A stretch of DNA of 64,000 nucleotides from Thiodiazotropha sp037384445 (GCA_037384445.1 JARRNY010000001.1:5432-69431); one strand, 5' to 3'. Positions 41,389-51,737 are shown, numbered from the stretch's first letter. Notes: a model not told the origin generated them from the sequence alone. Translations and numbers: made by a program.

Positions 41389-44112
41389 TCAGGCACGTCT
41401 CCCTTGTCTTTGATGTGATCGACGAAAAAAGCGAATCAGCAGCTTCTCCAGCTCGACCAGGAAGAGTACGCTCGAACCCACGCCAAGAATCAGCAACCAG
41501 GCCGTAGGGCCGATCGCTGCGGTACCGAACAGCCGCTGCATGGGGGGCAGGTAGGTAAAACCCATCTGAAACAAAAGCAGCAGACCCACCGCTGGCAGGG
41601 CAAAGCGGTTGCTGGTCAGGCTTGAGCGTTTGAACACGCTGCCTTCAATGAAGCGGGTGTTGAAGAGATAGAAGATCTCGAACATCACCAATGTGTTGAC
41701 CGCCACGGTTCGGGCATGAGCGATGGAATCGTTGATTGACAGCGCCCAGAGGAACAGGGCAAAGGTACCGCTCATCAAGATTAGCGAAACAAATCCGATA
41801 CGCCAGAGAAACCAGCCGCTCAGCAGCCTTTCGTCACTCACTCGCGGTGAGCGTTTCATGACACCGGCATCCGGTGGATCGAAGGCCAATACCAGTGCCA
41901 GGGTAACAGCAGTGATCATGTTGACCCAGAGAATCTGAACCGGTGTCAATGGGAAGTTGTGGAAGCCGAGCAGAATTGCTCCCAGAATCACCAACGCTTC
42001 GCCACCATTGGTTGGCAGGATGAACAGAATCGCTTTGCGAATGTTGTCATAGACGGTACGGCCTTCCTCGACCGCATGCACGATGGATGCAAAGTTGTCA
42101 TCGGCGAGTACCATTTCGGCCGCCTCCTTGGCCACCTCTGTACCGTTCCTGCCCATGGCCACCCCCACATCTGCCCGCTTTAGGGCTGGGGCGTCGTTCA
42201 CTCCGTCACCCGTCATGGCGATCACCGCCCCTTGTTGTTGCATGGCGGTGACCAGACGCAACTTGTGTTCCGGCGTCACTCGGGCATAGACATCCACATC
42301 CGACACTCTCTGTAGCAGTGCCGCGTCGTCCATGGCATCGAGATCCTTGCCGGTTATGACCTCGGTGGGGTTTTCAAGACCGATCTGCCTGGCGATGGCG
42401 GAGGCGGTCAGTGCATGGTCGCCGGTTATCATTTTGACCCGGATGCCGGCCTGTTGGCAGAGCTCGATGGCACTGATCGACTCGTCACGCGGGGGGTCTA
42501 TCAAGCCCAGCAAACCAAGTAGCACCAGACCGGATTCCACATCTTGAAAACGGAGTTCGCGGCCGGTGTTGACATCGCACTGCTGCGCAACCGCCAACAC
42601 CCGGTAGCCTTTGCTTGCCAGCTGCTCTACATGGCTATGCCAAATCGCTTTGTTCAGTGGAGCCCTCTCCTGACAGGTGCCCTGCCATTCGCACATGGCC
42701 AATACTCGCTCTGGTGCGCCCTTGAGTAAGGTATAGGCCTGGCCTTGGTGGTCGTGGTGCAGCGTGGCCATGAACTGATGGGCCGCGTCGAAGGGGATGA
42801 GATCGCTGCGGGGTGTGCGTTCATTCTCGTTGTCGGGGTCCAGACCCGCTTTGACAGCGAGCGTCAATAGGGCAGCCTCCATGGGATCTCCCTGGATGCA
42901 CCATGACCCGTCCTGGCAGCTCAATGTGGCGTCGTTGCAGAGCAGACCGGCCCATAACAGTTGCCAGACCGGATCGCCAGCAACCACCTGGAAGTCTCCC
43001 TCATGCTGCTGGAATGCGCCGTGAGGATCGTAGCCGACACCGCTGACCTTCAGACTCAGATCGGGCGTCACGATCTCTCTCACCGTCATTTCGTTGCGAG
43101 TCAGGGTGCCGGTCTTGTCGGAACAGATCACCGCCACCGTTCCCAGGGTCTCCACTGCCGGCAGGCGCCGGATGATGGCGTTGCGGGCGGCCATGCGTTG
43201 CACCCCGATGGCCAGCGTGATGGTCATAATAGCGGGCAGGCCCTCGGGGATGGCCGCCACAGCCAGCCCGACAGAGGCCATGAACATTTCACTCACGGTA
43301 TAGTCCCGCAGGAGCACACCAAACAGGAAACTGATCAGGGCCAGGCCCAGTATGGCCAGGGTCAGCTTACGACCGAAGATATCCAGCTGGCGCAAGAGGG
43401 GAGTCGTGAGCTGCTCTACACCGGCCATTAATGTGCTGATGCGGCCGATCTCGGTCTCTGCGCCAGTGGCGACCACCAGCCCTTTCCCCTGACCTCGTGT
43501 AACCAGAGTACCTGAGTAGGCCATGCAGAAACGGTCACCGAGAGCCGTATCCAGCGGGAGTGGGGCAACGCTCTTTTCCACCGGTAGCGATTCGCCGGTC
43601 AGCGCGGCTTCCTCGATCTGCAGACCCTTGGCCAGTATCAGCCGCATGTCGGCCGGCACCCGGTCGCCGGCCTGCAGGGGTACCAGGTCACCAGCTACCA
43701 GCTGTTGCGCATCGAGTGTGATCAGCCGCCCATCGCGCACGACCTGGGCTCGTGGCGCGAGCATGCTACGGATCGCGCGCAGCGCGTCTTCGGCCTTGCC
43801 CTCCTGAAGAAACCCGATCAGGGCATTGATGATCACCACACCGAAGATGACAGCCGCATCCAGCCAGTGTTGTAGCAGGAGGGTCACCATGCCCGCTGAG
43901 ATCAATACGTAAATCAGAAGGTTGTGAAACTGGGCGAGAAAACTTCTCCAGGCACTGCGGGGCTTGGTTTCGGGCAGTCGATTGGGGCCGAACCGTTGCA
44001 GTCGGAGGTTCGCTTCCTGTTGCGTCAGTCCGTCCACATCCGATGCCAGCCGCCGCTGGAGTTGCTCGATGTCCAGGGTGTGCCAGTCAGGAGAAGTGTG
44101 TTTTGAGGACAT
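41389..44112 (-). CDS. P-type cation-transporting ATPase, Ca2+/SERCA-like
   Basis: 907 residues with the full P-type layout. An N-terminal cation-ATPase segment is followed by the actuator motif TGES, the PEGLPAIMTITLAIGVQRMA helix typical of P2-type pumps, and the phosphorylation site ICSDKTGTLTRNE. The KGAPERVL nucleotide motif and hinge MTGDGVNDAPALKRADVGVAMG follow, then the C-terminal helices. The ion is probably Ca2+ or another divalent or monovalent cation. It is convergent with the Hsp20 operon and divergent from the CBS gene. Confidence 0.92.
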   Translation of the reverse strand: MSSKHTSPDWHTLDIEQLQRRLASDVDGLTQQEANLRLQRFGPNRLPETKPRSAWRSFLAQFHNLLIYVLISAGMVTLLLQHWLDAAVIFGVVIINALIGFLQEGKAEDALRAIRSMLAPRAQVVRDGRLITLDAQQLVAGDLVPLQAGDRVPADMRLILAKGLQIEEAALTGESLPVEKSVAPLPLDTALGDRFCMAYSGTLVTRGQGKGLVVATGAETEIGRISTLMAGVEQLTTPLLRQLDIFGRKLTLAILGLALISFLFGVLLRDYTVSEMFMASVGLAVAAIPEGLPAIMTITLAIGVQRMAARNAIIRRLPAVETLGTVAVICSDKTGTLTRNEMTVREIVTPDLSLKVSGVGYDPHGAFQQHEGDFQVVAGDPVWQLLWAGLLCNDATLSCQDGSWCIQGDPMEAALLTLAVKAGLDPDNENERTPRSDLIPFDAAHQFMATLHHDHQGQAYTLLKGAPERVLAMCEWQGTCQERAPLNKAIWHSHVEQLASKGYRVLAVAQQCDVNTGRELRFQDVESGLVLLGLLGLIDPPRDESISAIELCQQAGIRVKMITGDHALTASAIARQIGLENPTEVITGKDLDAMDDAALLQRVSDVDVYARVTPEHKLRLVTAMQQQGAVIAMTGDGVNDAPALKRADVGVAMGRNGTEVAKEAAEMVLADDNFASIVHAVEEGRTVYDNIRKAILFILPTNGGEALVILGAILLGFHNFPLTPVQILWVNMITAVTLALVLAFDPPDAGVMKRSPRVSDERLLSGWFLWRIGFVSLILMSGTFALFLWALSINDSIAHARTVAVNTLVMFEIFYLFNTRFIEGSVFKRSSLTSNRFALPAVGLLLLFQMGFTYLPPMQRLFGTAAIGPTAWLLILGVGSSVLFLVELEKLLIRFFRRSHQRQGRRA

Positions 44113-44298
44113 AGGGTGTTGCTTTTGAAGGTTGTCGGAATCTGCTGGGAGACCTCTATTGGGAGTATATGCAACCTGTCTGGAGGTGTCGGGACGGTAG
44201 AGCTGGCGACGCTACTGGCAGCTTGAAAGTGTACTAAAATGGTGGGGGACTATGGGTCTCATCCGGGACCTGGGGCTGCCTCGATAGGTTAGACACTC

Positions 44299-44772
44299 AT
44301 GAGTGCAAAATTGCTAATGGATTCCAATCCAATACGCATCCATCCTTTGGATACCGTCAGTGTCGCTGCAAGGAAGATCATGCGACGGCGCTACCGAAGT
44401 CTGCCCGTGGTGGATGACGAGCGACGTTTTCTCGGCGTGGTCCATGTGAACGACCTGCTGCGCCTGATTTTGCCTCCCAATGCCACGAATGAGAGTATGA
44501 GTTCCGCTCTGGAACATTACGAGGACCTCTCCGTGGAGGACCTGCGAGAGAACCTGGATCGCCTGCTGGATGGCTCCATCGCCCCCTATATCTCAAAGGA
44601 TGTGGTTACCGTAACGCCGGAAACCTCCTTGCTCGAAACCCTGCTGACCATGTACCACCAGGAGCAGAATCTGCCGGTCGTCGACCGTGAAAGCGGACGC
44701 CTCGAAGGCATGATCTCCTACTACGATATCGGCGATATGTTGCTGCAGGGAGGCTATGGCAGGAATATCTGA
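44299..44772 (+). CDS. Twin CBS-domain protein
   Basis: A 157-residue protein made of two CBS modules (about residues 3-60 and 95-150). Segments RRYRSLPVVDDERRFLGVVHVNDLL and QNLPVVDRESGRLEGMISYYDIGDML are typical. Such proteins bind adenine nucleotides and regulate partners. It lies divergent from the P-type ATPase (186 bp), which hints at, but does not prove, a link with ion transport. Confidence 0.88.
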   Translation: MSAKLLMDSNPIRIHPLDTVSVAARKIMRRRYRSLPVVDDERRFLGVVHVNDLLRLILPPNATNESMSSALEHYEDLSVEDLRENLDRLLDGSIAPYISKDVVTVTPETSLLETLLTMYHQEQNLPVVDRESGRLEGMISYYDIGDMLLQGGYGRNI

Positions 44773-44966
44773 TTTCACGGCCACAGCACAGAGCAGCGCC
44801 TCTCTGTCGCTTGTCGCACCTGTTTCCACTCCCACTCCTGCTATGTCACAAACACGACACGCCTGACGTATCTAACTTGTTGTAAACATGTGAAATCCTT
44901 TTGCCAGTGCAGCTGGTACCGCTCTTGCATCCTGTTCGTATATCAAGCGGTACCGAGACACTCTGT

Positions 44967-46313
44967 ATGAAAACCTATCTTGACTGGTCCGAGTATACGG
45001 ATGCCGGCATGGGCGATGCCTATGCCGATATTCCGAAGACTGGCGGCGACTTCGCCAAGGCGGTGGCGGTCTGTATCAACAGTCGTCAGTGCGAAACCGA
45101 GGCAAAAGGGGTGATGTGCCCCAGCTTTCGCATAAGCCAGGACCCTAGCCTTTCAACCGGTGCACGTGTGCGTCTGCTGAAGGAGGCGCTTAACGGCAAT
45201 TTAGGTCGTGCCGGTATCTCTGAGCCCAACCTGATCCAGGCGATGGATCTCTGCGTCAGCTGCAAAGGCTGTAAACGGGAGTGTGAAAACAACGTCGATA
45301 TGGCGCGGATCAAGATCGAGTATCTGGCGCAGCTCAATGCGCAGACTGGACTCTCCCTTCGGGCCCGGCTCTTCGCCGGTCTGCCTGGATTCGCTGCCAC
45401 CAGTGCCTGGTTCAGACGATTGACCGCCTGGCGGAATCGCCATCGACTGCTGGCGCAACTCGCCGAGCGACTGCTCGGTATCAGTGCGCAGGTAAAGCTA
45501 CCCGAAGTGGTCAGCGAGCCTATTGCAGTCAGTGATTGGGTGGCAGAAGACAGGCAGGTGATCCTGTTTGTCGATACGTTCAGCCGACACTACTCCCCGC
45601 AAATCGCTCATGCCGCTATCGAAGTGCTGGAGGTGGCCGGTTATCAGGTTCGCCTGGCTGTGCCTGAAGATGAAGCTGCCAATGAGCGCCCCCTCTGTTG
45701 CGGTCGTACCTATCTGGCGCAGGGGATGGTGGATCAGGCCCGCGAAGAGGCGCGCCGCGTGATCGATGCCTTGCTCCCCTATGCCGAAGCCGGTCTTCCC
45801 ATCGTCGGGCTCGAGCCCTCATGCCTGCTGACCCTGCGTGACGAATATGCCGCTCTGGGCTTGGGCGAGGCGGCCAATCTGGTGGCCAAGCAGGCACTGC
45901 TGTTTGAAGAGTTTCTCGCCCGGGAGATGACAGCGGGACGATTCGATCTCCCCATGCAACCCGCAACGGATTCAGTAACACGGGTCCTGGTCCATGGTCA
46001 CTGTCACCAAAAAGCGGTAGGCGCCATGAAGTCGATGCGTAAAGTGCTGAAGCGGATCCCGGGGCTGAGTTTCGAGATGATCGATGCCTCCTGCTGCGGC
46101 ATGGCCGGTAGTTTTGGCATTGAAGCCGAACATGTGGATTATGCACGCGAGATGGCGAATCAGGCTTTGGTACCTGCCTTGCAGGCGGAGCCGGCTGCCG
46201 GGGTCGTCGCCAATGGCTTCTCCTGTCGTCAGCAGATCAGTCACACAGCAGAGAGGGATTCGATGCACTTGGCTCAGCTGCTTCAATCGCGCCTGGCGGT
46301 TAGGGCCTGTTAA
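44967..46313 (+). CDS. Stand-alone Fe-S/CCG-domain oxidoreductase subunit
   Basis: 448 residues from the ATG at 44967; a TTG reading from 44901 adds an unlikely leader. The Cys pattern of the FAD-linked dehydrogenase (YdiJ-like) Fe-S half is clear: VCINSRQCETEAKGVMCPSF, then CVSCKGCKRECENNVDM. Two CCG-type domains follow (PLCCGRTYLAQG and ASCCGMAGSFG, plus GLEPSCLLTLR and VHGHCHQKA). The N-terminal FAD domain of YdiJ-type proteins is missing and no FAD subunit gene is adjacent. It may pair with a flavoprotein elsewhere. Confidence 0.85.
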   Translation: MKTYLDWSEYTDAGMGDAYADIPKTGGDFAKAVAVCINSRQCETEAKGVMCPSFRISQDPSLSTGARVRLLKEALNGNLGRAGISEPNLIQAMDLCVSCKGCKRECENNVDMARIKIEYLAQLNAQTGLSLRARLFAGLPGFAATSAWFRRLTAWRNRHRLLAQLAERLLGISAQVKLPEVVSEPIAVSDWVAEDRQVILFVDTFSRHYSPQIAHAAIEVLEVAGYQVRLAVPEDEAANERPLCCGRTYLAQGMVDQAREEARRVIDALLPYAEAGLPIVGLEPSCLLTLRDEYAALGLGEAANLVAKQALLFEEFLAREMTAGRFDLPMQPATDSVTRVLVHGHCHQKAVGAMKSMRKVLKRIPGLSFEMIDASCCGMAGSFGIEAEHVDYAREMANQALVPALQAEPAAGVVANGFSCRQQISHTAERDSMHLAQLLQSRLAVRAC

Positions 46314-46408
46314 CAGACCCTAAACAAACTGATGAGAAAAATAGCCGTGATTAGCTTTGCTGAGTGTTTGACTCAGCAACTCTATGCAGGGTGCTGCACA
46401 AGCTAATC
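46300..46408. terminator. Compound hairpin region between convergent genes
   Basis: ttaggg 46300-46305 / ccctaa 46318-46323 encloses ctgttaacag and overlaps the stop codon of the Fe-S gene. A second structure pairs gattagctt 46349-46357 with aagctaatc 46400-46408 and holds an inner stem tgctgagt/actcagca (46358-46378). No long U-run. Likely a bidirectional terminator or REP-like structure between the Fe-S gene and fadD. Confidence 0.5.
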
Positions 46409-46418
46409 GATGGCTTGT

Positions 46419-48203
46419 TCAGTGTCCGTCGTATAGCCGTCCCAACTCATCCATGTAGCGTTCGAGAATCGATTTTCGCTTCAGCTTCATAGTGGGCGTG
46501 ACCAGGCCGTTTTCTATGCTCCAGGGCTCTTTTGCAACCGTCAGGCGTACCACTTTGGCGTAACCTGGAAAGTTATCGAGTTGGCTGTTGATGCGTTTCA
46601 GCAGCATCTCCAACTGCGCCTCACTGACATTGGTGGGATCGATCCCATCCGCAGATGCCAGATCCTGGTTCAGGACCACCAGGGCGCTGAGATAGGGTTT
46701 GCCTTCGCCGATGATCAGTACCTGCTCGAACAGGCTGTCCATGGTGATGCACATCTCCATGTCGGCTGGCGGCACCTTCTCGCCGTTAGCCATGACGATG
46801 ATCTCTTTCAGGCGTCCGGTGATGAAGATGTGTCCATCTTCATATTTCACTTTGTCACCAGTGTGGAACCAGCCATCCGGGTCGATCACCTCGGCAGTGG
46901 CATTACGGTTGTTCCAGTAGCCCAGCATGACGTTTGGCGAACGCACGAGTAGCTCCTCCCTCTCGCTGATCTTGAACTCGATGCCGGGGAAGAGGATGCC
47001 GACACTGGCCGGGATGTTGTTTTCATGGGTGTTGGCGGTAATGATCGGGCTGGTTTCGGTGAGGCCATATCCCTGTAGAATCGGCACCCCCAGACCAATG
47101 AAAACCTTGGCGATATCGGGTGCCAGAGGAGCGCCGCCGGAGACGGCAATGCGTAGGCGACCGCCCAGTTTCTCGCGGATCTTGCCGGCGACCAGCTTGT
47201 CGAATAGGGGCCATAGAGCGAGCTTCGGTGACCAGCCGCGTCGTCCCTGAGCGTGTTCAAAACGCAGCCAGCCTGTCTCTACAGCGGCATTGAAAATCGC
47301 ACGGGCGATAGCGGAGTCGTTCTGTAGCTTCTCCTGTATTTTGGCGTAGACCCGTTCGAAGATGCGTGGCACCGAAATCAACATGGTTGGCTTGAGGGTC
47401 TGTAAATCCTCCGCCAGTTGCTGCACAGAGCGGCTAAAAGCCACACTCGAACCTGCCACCATCGGCAGTACTAAACCAACGGTACGCTCCAGGGTGTGGG
47501 AGAGCGGCAGGAAGGAGAGGAAACTGTCGCTCGGAAAAACGTCGATGATCTTCAGACCGCTTTCGATATCCCACAGGATATTGCGGTGACTGAGCATGAC
47601 TCCCTTGGCGCGACCGGTGGTGCCTGAGGTGTACACGATAGTGGCGAGGGATTCGCTCGCTACTTCTATCGCTTTGGGTTCACGCAGACCCTTTTCGGGC
47701 AGCCATTGGTCGATATGCATCAGGCGTGATTGCAGGCCATGCGGGTCAACCTTTTCGAGGGTGACGATGCGATTGAGGCCGGCCAGCTGATTGCGGATCG
47801 ATTGCAGACCCTGCCACTGCTCGTTGTTTTCCACCAGCAAAAGTCGCACGCCGGCGTCCTGCATGATGTAGCCGATGTTCTCCGCCCGGTCATTGGTGTA
47901 GAGCGGGACCGTGACCAGTCCCAGCCCCTGCGCTGCCAGATCGAAGGTCACCCACTCGCTGCAGTTACGCAGCAGCATCGCGACCCGGTCGCCGGGTTTC
48001 AGATCCTCGCGCTGAAATGCGGCCTGCCAGCGGGCGACCCGCCGTCCCATCTCAGACCAGGAGATCTCCTGCCAGAGGGCTTTCGTCTCGTCGTATTGGC
48101 GATAGGCGGTCTTGTCCGGTGAGCGCGCAACGCGTTCGACAAAAACACCCGCCAGGGTGTCGGCATGTTTCAGGTAGATATAGTCGGTTCTTTCTTTTCT
48201 CAT
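46419..48203 (-). CDS. Long-chain fatty acid-CoA ligase
   Basis: A 594-residue ANL-superfamily acyl-CoA synthetase. P-loop IVYTSGTTGRAKGVMLSHRN, LQGYGLTETSPI, WFHTGDKVKYEDGHIFITGRLKE and the C-terminal catalytic Lys region (ENGLVTPTMKLKRKSILERY) are intact. It activates free fatty acids to CoA esters, feeding the beta-oxidation genes that follow upstream on the same strand. The sequence resembles the long AMP-forming ligases of the FAA1 type more than E. coli FadD. Confidence 0.92.
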   Translation of the reverse strand: MRKERTDYIYLKHADTLAGVFVERVARSPDKTAYRQYDETKALWQEISWSEMGRRVARWQAAFQREDLKPGDRVAMLLRNCSEWVTFDLAAQGLGLVTVPLYTNDRAENIGYIMQDAGVRLLLVENNEQWQGLQSIRNQLAGLNRIVTLEKVDPHGLQSRLMHIDQWLPEKGLREPKAIEVASESLATIVYTSGTTGRAKGVMLSHRNILWDIESGLKIIDVFPSDSFLSFLPLSHTLERTVGLVLPMVAGSSVAFSRSVQQLAEDLQTLKPTMLISVPRIFERVYAKIQEKLQNDSAIARAIFNAAVETGWLRFEHAQGRRGWSPKLALWPLFDKLVAGKIREKLGGRLRIAVSGGAPLAPDIAKVFIGLGVPILQGYGLTETSPIITANTHENNIPASVGILFPGIEFKISEREELLVRSPNVMLGYWNNRNATAEVIDPDGWFHTGDKVKYEDGHIFITGRLKEIIVMANGEKVPPADMEMCITMDSLFEQVLIIGEGKPYLSALVVLNQDLASADGIDPTNVSEAQLEMLLKRINSQLDNFPGYAKVVRLTVAKEPWSIENGLVTPTMKLKRKSILERYMDELGRLYDGH

Positions 48204-48321
48204 GGCGTATTTGTCGTTGTTATCACTTTCCCTGCCACCGATGTTGCCATTCTCTGGTGTGCGACTGAAATCGTCGAAGAGTCTAAGCCCGCCATATTTT
48301 TATTGTCGGGTTGATAACATG

Positions 48322-50352
48322 TCACACCTCACCTGGATGAGTCCAGCCTGAGTCGGGATGGAACTTCTCGCCGTGACGCTGCTCGAGTGCTTCGAGACGA
48401 TGGCGTTGTTGCTCCAGCCCACCGCTGTAGATGGTATGCATGGGGCCGCCACGAAAGGGGGCGTAGCCGGTACCGAAGATCACGCCAGCGTCGAGTAGAT
48501 CGGCGTCCTCCACCACACCTTCGCGCAGACAGGCGACCGCTTCGTTCAGCAGACGGAAGATCATGCGGTCTGCCAGGTCGGCCGGTGGCTTGAAATCGCG
48601 AGGTATTTTCTCCCGTTTCAGGCGTCCTTTTTCGTAGCGGTAGAAACCCTGTCCTGTCTTTTTACCCAGGTGTTTTTCTTCGCGTACCCGGCGCTCCAGC
48701 TCTTTGGGAATGGTCAGATCGAACAGGGGCGCCAGCTTCGTTGCCACCGCCAGGCAGATATCGAGACCTACCGCGTCGGCCAGTTCGATTGGACCCATGG
48801 GCATGCCGAAATCGACTGCCGCACGATCAATGGCGGGCGGCGGTACCCCTTCGTCCAGTAGGCTCATCGCCTCCAGCAGATAGGGCATCAGGATGCGATT
48901 GACCAGAAAACCGGGGCTGCTGCGTACCGGCAGCGGTAATCGGTCGATACGGCGGACGAAGGCAGCAGCCTTTTCGATCAGGGAGGGGTCGGTCTGCTCG
49001 CCGTGCACCACCTCCACCAGCTGCATCTTCGCTACCGGGTTGAAGAAGTGGAGGCCGATCAGTCGTTGCGGGTCGTCGAGTCCTTCGGCGATGTTCTCCA
49101 GCGGGATACTGGAAGTGTTGGTTGCCATGATGGCATCGGGTTTGAGTTGGCGTTGCAGATGGCGAAAGAGCTGCTGTTTGGCCTCCAGGTCTTCGAAGAT
49201 CGCTTCGATGGCCACATCAGCCTGACCCGCACCATAGCCCTGGGGGTCGGGAATCAGCCTGTCCATGGCGGCGTTGATCAGTCGTTGTGAGCGTAATTTC
49301 CGCTTGAACAGCTTATGCGCACGCGCCACGGCTTGGGTAAGAAAGCGTGCCTCCCGGTCCTGCAGGGTGACTTGCATCCCCTTGAGGGCGCACCAGGCAG
49401 CGATATCGCCACCCATGATGCCGCCGCCCACCACGTGCACATGTTGCGCTTTGAAGTGGCTCTGTCCAGCCAGCGATTTCATGCGTTCCTGGAGGAAAAA
49501 GATCCGGATCAGGTTCTGCGCGGTCTCTCCGGTCAACAACCGGCTCACCTCAGCGGCCTCGCTCTGCAGCATGGCTTGTGGGTTGCCCCCATGTGCCTTC
49601 CAGTGGTCGATCAGGGCAAAGGGGGCGGGATAGTGTTCCGGCTTGACCTGCTTGGCGGTCTCTCGAACCAGCAGCGGCGCGAGCAAATGACGCGCGGGCA
49701 GGCTGTTGAGTAGCCGTTGGTGCCAGGGGGGCTGATAGGGGGTGGGCTGACGCTGAATCATGTCCACCGCGTTCTCCTGTAGCTGCCGCTCCGGTACAGC
49801 CCGGTCGACGAGGCCGAGCTTACGTGCCTGCCTGCCGTTGAGGCTGCGTCCACTGAGCATCAGTTTCATCGCAGCCAGGGCGCCGATACGCTCGATGCTG
49901 CGCTGGGTGCCGCCATAACCGGGAAAGATGCCGAGGCGCACTTCAGGAAAGCCGAGTCTTGTCCCCTCGTCGTCACGCGCCACCCGGTAGTCGCAACACA
50001 GAGCGAGCTCCAGGCCGCCGCCGAGGCAGAAGCCGTGGATCAGCGCCAGGGTCGGTATGGGCAGAGCAGCGACTCGGTTGAACAGTGCGTGTACCTGCTG
50101 GATGTGTGTCTCCGCCTCGCGCCGGTGCAGGCTGTTTTTGAAGTTTTCCACATCGGCCCCAGCGATAAAGCCATTCGGTTTGTCGGAGAGAATGATGAGA
50201 CCGCGCGGCGGGGTTGCCTCCAGTTGGTCGAGCAGTTCCGCCAGCTCTGCCAGTAGATCCAGGGAGAGGATATTCAGCGGACTATCGGCATGATCGAAAT
50301 GGAGCCAGGCGATGCCTTGCTCATCGGTGAGGAGATGCAGATGTCTGTTCAT
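48322..50352 (-). CDS. fadJ: Fatty acid oxidation multifunctional enzyme, FadJ-like
   Basis: 676 residues. An N-terminal enoyl-CoA hydratase/isomerase domain (about residues 1-190, GFIAGADVENFKN and FCLGGGLELALCCDYRVA oxyanion segments) is fused to a 3-hydroxyacyl-CoA dehydrogenase. The NAD motif is VVGGGIMGGDIAAWCA, HFFNPVAKMQLVEVV carries the catalytic His, and the C-terminal domains follow. It makes 3-ketoacyl-CoA from enoyl-CoA. It overlaps the thiolase gene by 4 bp, which implies a FadI-FadJ type complex. Confidence 0.93.
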   Translation of the reverse strand: MNRHLHLLTDEQGIAWLHFDHADSPLNILSLDLLAELAELLDQLEATPPRGLIILSDKPNGFIAGADVENFKNSLHRREAETHIQQVHALFNRVAALPIPTLALIHGFCLGGGLELALCCDYRVARDDEGTRLGFPEVRLGIFPGYGGTQRSIERIGALAAMKLMLSGRSLNGRQARKLGLVDRAVPERQLQENAVDMIQRQPTPYQPPWHQRLLNSLPARHLLAPLLVRETAKQVKPEHYPAPFALIDHWKAHGGNPQAMLQSEAAEVSRLLTGETAQNLIRIFFLQERMKSLAGQSHFKAQHVHVVGGGIMGGDIAAWCALKGMQVTLQDREARFLTQAVARAHKLFKRKLRSQRLINAAMDRLIPDPQGYGAGQADVAIEAIFEDLEAKQQLFRHLQRQLKPDAIMATNTSSIPLENIAEGLDDPQRLIGLHFFNPVAKMQLVEVVHGEQTDPSLIEKAAAFVRRIDRLPLPVRSSPGFLVNRILMPYLLEAMSLLDEGVPPPAIDRAAVDFGMPMGPIELADAVGLDICLAVATKLAPLFDLTIPKELERRVREEKHLGKKTGQGFYRYEKGRLKREKIPRDFKPPADLADRMIFRLLNEAVACLREGVVEDADLLDAGVIFGTGYAPFRGGPMHTIYSGGLEQQRHRLEALEQRHGEKFHPDSGWTHPGEV

Positions 50353-51647
50353 GCGGCCTCCAACAGCATGGCGCCACCCTGACCGCCGCCGATGCAGAGG
50401 CTGGCGATGCCGCGTTTGGCGCCGTTGTGTTGAAGCGTTTTCAATAGATGCAGGATTATCCGGGCGCCGCTGGCGCCGACCGGATGGCCGACGGCCACTG
50501 CGCCGCCATCCACATTGAGTCGCTGGTCAGGGATGGGTGAAAGCATGCTATCGATACCAACCTCCTGGCGCATATAGGCTTCATCCTGCCAGGCCGCCTG
50601 ACAGGCGAGTACCTGAGCGGCGAAGGCCTCGTTGATCTCCCAGTAGTCGATGGCTTCACTCTTCATCTTCTGCCGCTGCAGCAGTTGCCCCATGGCGTGA
50701 ACCGGACCCAATCCCATCTGGCTTGGATCGAGTGCCGACCACTGACTGGCCACGACCCGGCCCATGACCGGCAGAGCATGGCGCTTCACCGCGTCTTCGG
50801 AGGCGAGAAGCAGCATAGCGGCGCCGTCGGTGATCTGCGCGCTGTTACCGGCGGTGACGCGGCCAATAGGGCGGTCAAACACAGGTTTCAGTTTGGCCAG
50901 TTTCTGCGGCGTGCCTTCCCGGCGCAGACCGTTATCGGCCTGGTAGAGGTTGCCTTCACAGTCGAAGAGGGGTTCGATTTCGCTCAGCCGTCCGTTGTCC
51001 TGGGCATCTGCCAGTTTTGCATGACTGCGCAGGGCGAACCGGTCCATGGACTCCCGCTCGATAGCGAAGCGCCAGGCCAGTTTTTCCGCGGTCTGTCCCA
51101 TGGAGAGGCCTGCCAGGGGATCGTTCAGGCCACGCAGCAGGGCGATGATGATCTGAAAGTGGTGGGGACGCAGAGCGGCCAGCTGGCGTCCCCTGGCCAG
51201 GGCTCCCTGTGCCCGGTTCCATTGCGCAAGCCAGGCGACCATGCTCTCGTTGAGCAGTATCGGATGGTGACTCATCGACTCGGTACCTCCAGCCAGCACC
51301 AGCTCGGCGCGCCCGCTGGCGATGTCGAGGGCAGCGCTGTCCACAGCCTGCATACCGGAAGCGCAGTTGCGTTGCACGCTCCAGGCGGGCACTTTGTCTC
51401 CACAGCCCAGGCGCAGGGCAACCACACGGGCAATGTTTGCTTCATCCGGACCGGATGAGACGCAGCCGAGGATAACCTCATCCAACTGGTCAGCGGAGAA
51501 GGGTTGTCGTAACAACAGTGGGCGACCGGCGGCTACCGCCAGGTCGGAGGCACGAAAGGGACCGGGTTTGCCCTGAGCCTTGAGAAAAGGCGTGCGACTG
51601 CCATCCACCACGTAGACGTGGCGTGTGGTACTCGACTGGGTACTCAT
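50349..51647 (-). CDS. fadI: 3-ketoacyl-CoA thiolase, FadI-like
   Basis: A 432-residue thiolase that cleaves 3-ketoacyl-CoA with CoA. The nucleophile Cys lies in VQRNCASGMQAVDSAA, the His in INEAFAAQVLACQ, and the second catalytic Cys in GIASLCIGGGQGGAMLLE. The GHPVGASGARIILHLL motif is present. Upstream partner of the fadJ-like gene in one operon. Confidence 0.93.
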   Translation of the reverse strand: MSTQSSTTRHVYVVDGSRTPFLKAQGKPGPFRASDLAVAAGRPLLLRQPFSADQLDEVILGCVSSGPDEANIARVVALRLGCGDKVPAWSVQRNCASGMQAVDSAALDIASGRAELVLAGGTESMSHHPILLNESMVAWLAQWNRAQGALARGRQLAALRPHHFQIIIALLRGLNDPLAGLSMGQTAEKLAWRFAIERESMDRFALRSHAKLADAQDNGRLSEIEPLFDCEGNLYQADNGLRREGTPQKLAKLKPVFDRPIGRVTAGNSAQITDGAAMLLLASEDAVKRHALPVMGRVVASQWSALDPSQMGLGPVHAMGQLLQRQKMKSEAIDYWEINEAFAAQVLACQAAWQDEAYMRQEVGIDSMLSPIPDQRLNVDGGAVAVGHPVGASGARIILHLLKTLQHNGAKRGIASLCIGGGQGGAMLLEAA

Positions 51648-51687
51648 AAGGTTCTCTCCTCAGGGCGTTATCTTTTTTCTTTATCCT

Positions 51688-51737
51688 TTACTAACCAGGC
51701 CATAGATATCTACACTCAGCCGTCGTGTGTTTGCTCA
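51688..51737 (+). repeat. About 50-bp dispersed repeat, copy B
   Basis: Nearly identical to the minus-strand sequence of 32541-32592 (about 47 of 51 positions). It runs from the fadE stop codon into the fadE-fadI gap and includes the palindrome tagatatcta. See copy A. Confidence 0.75.
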
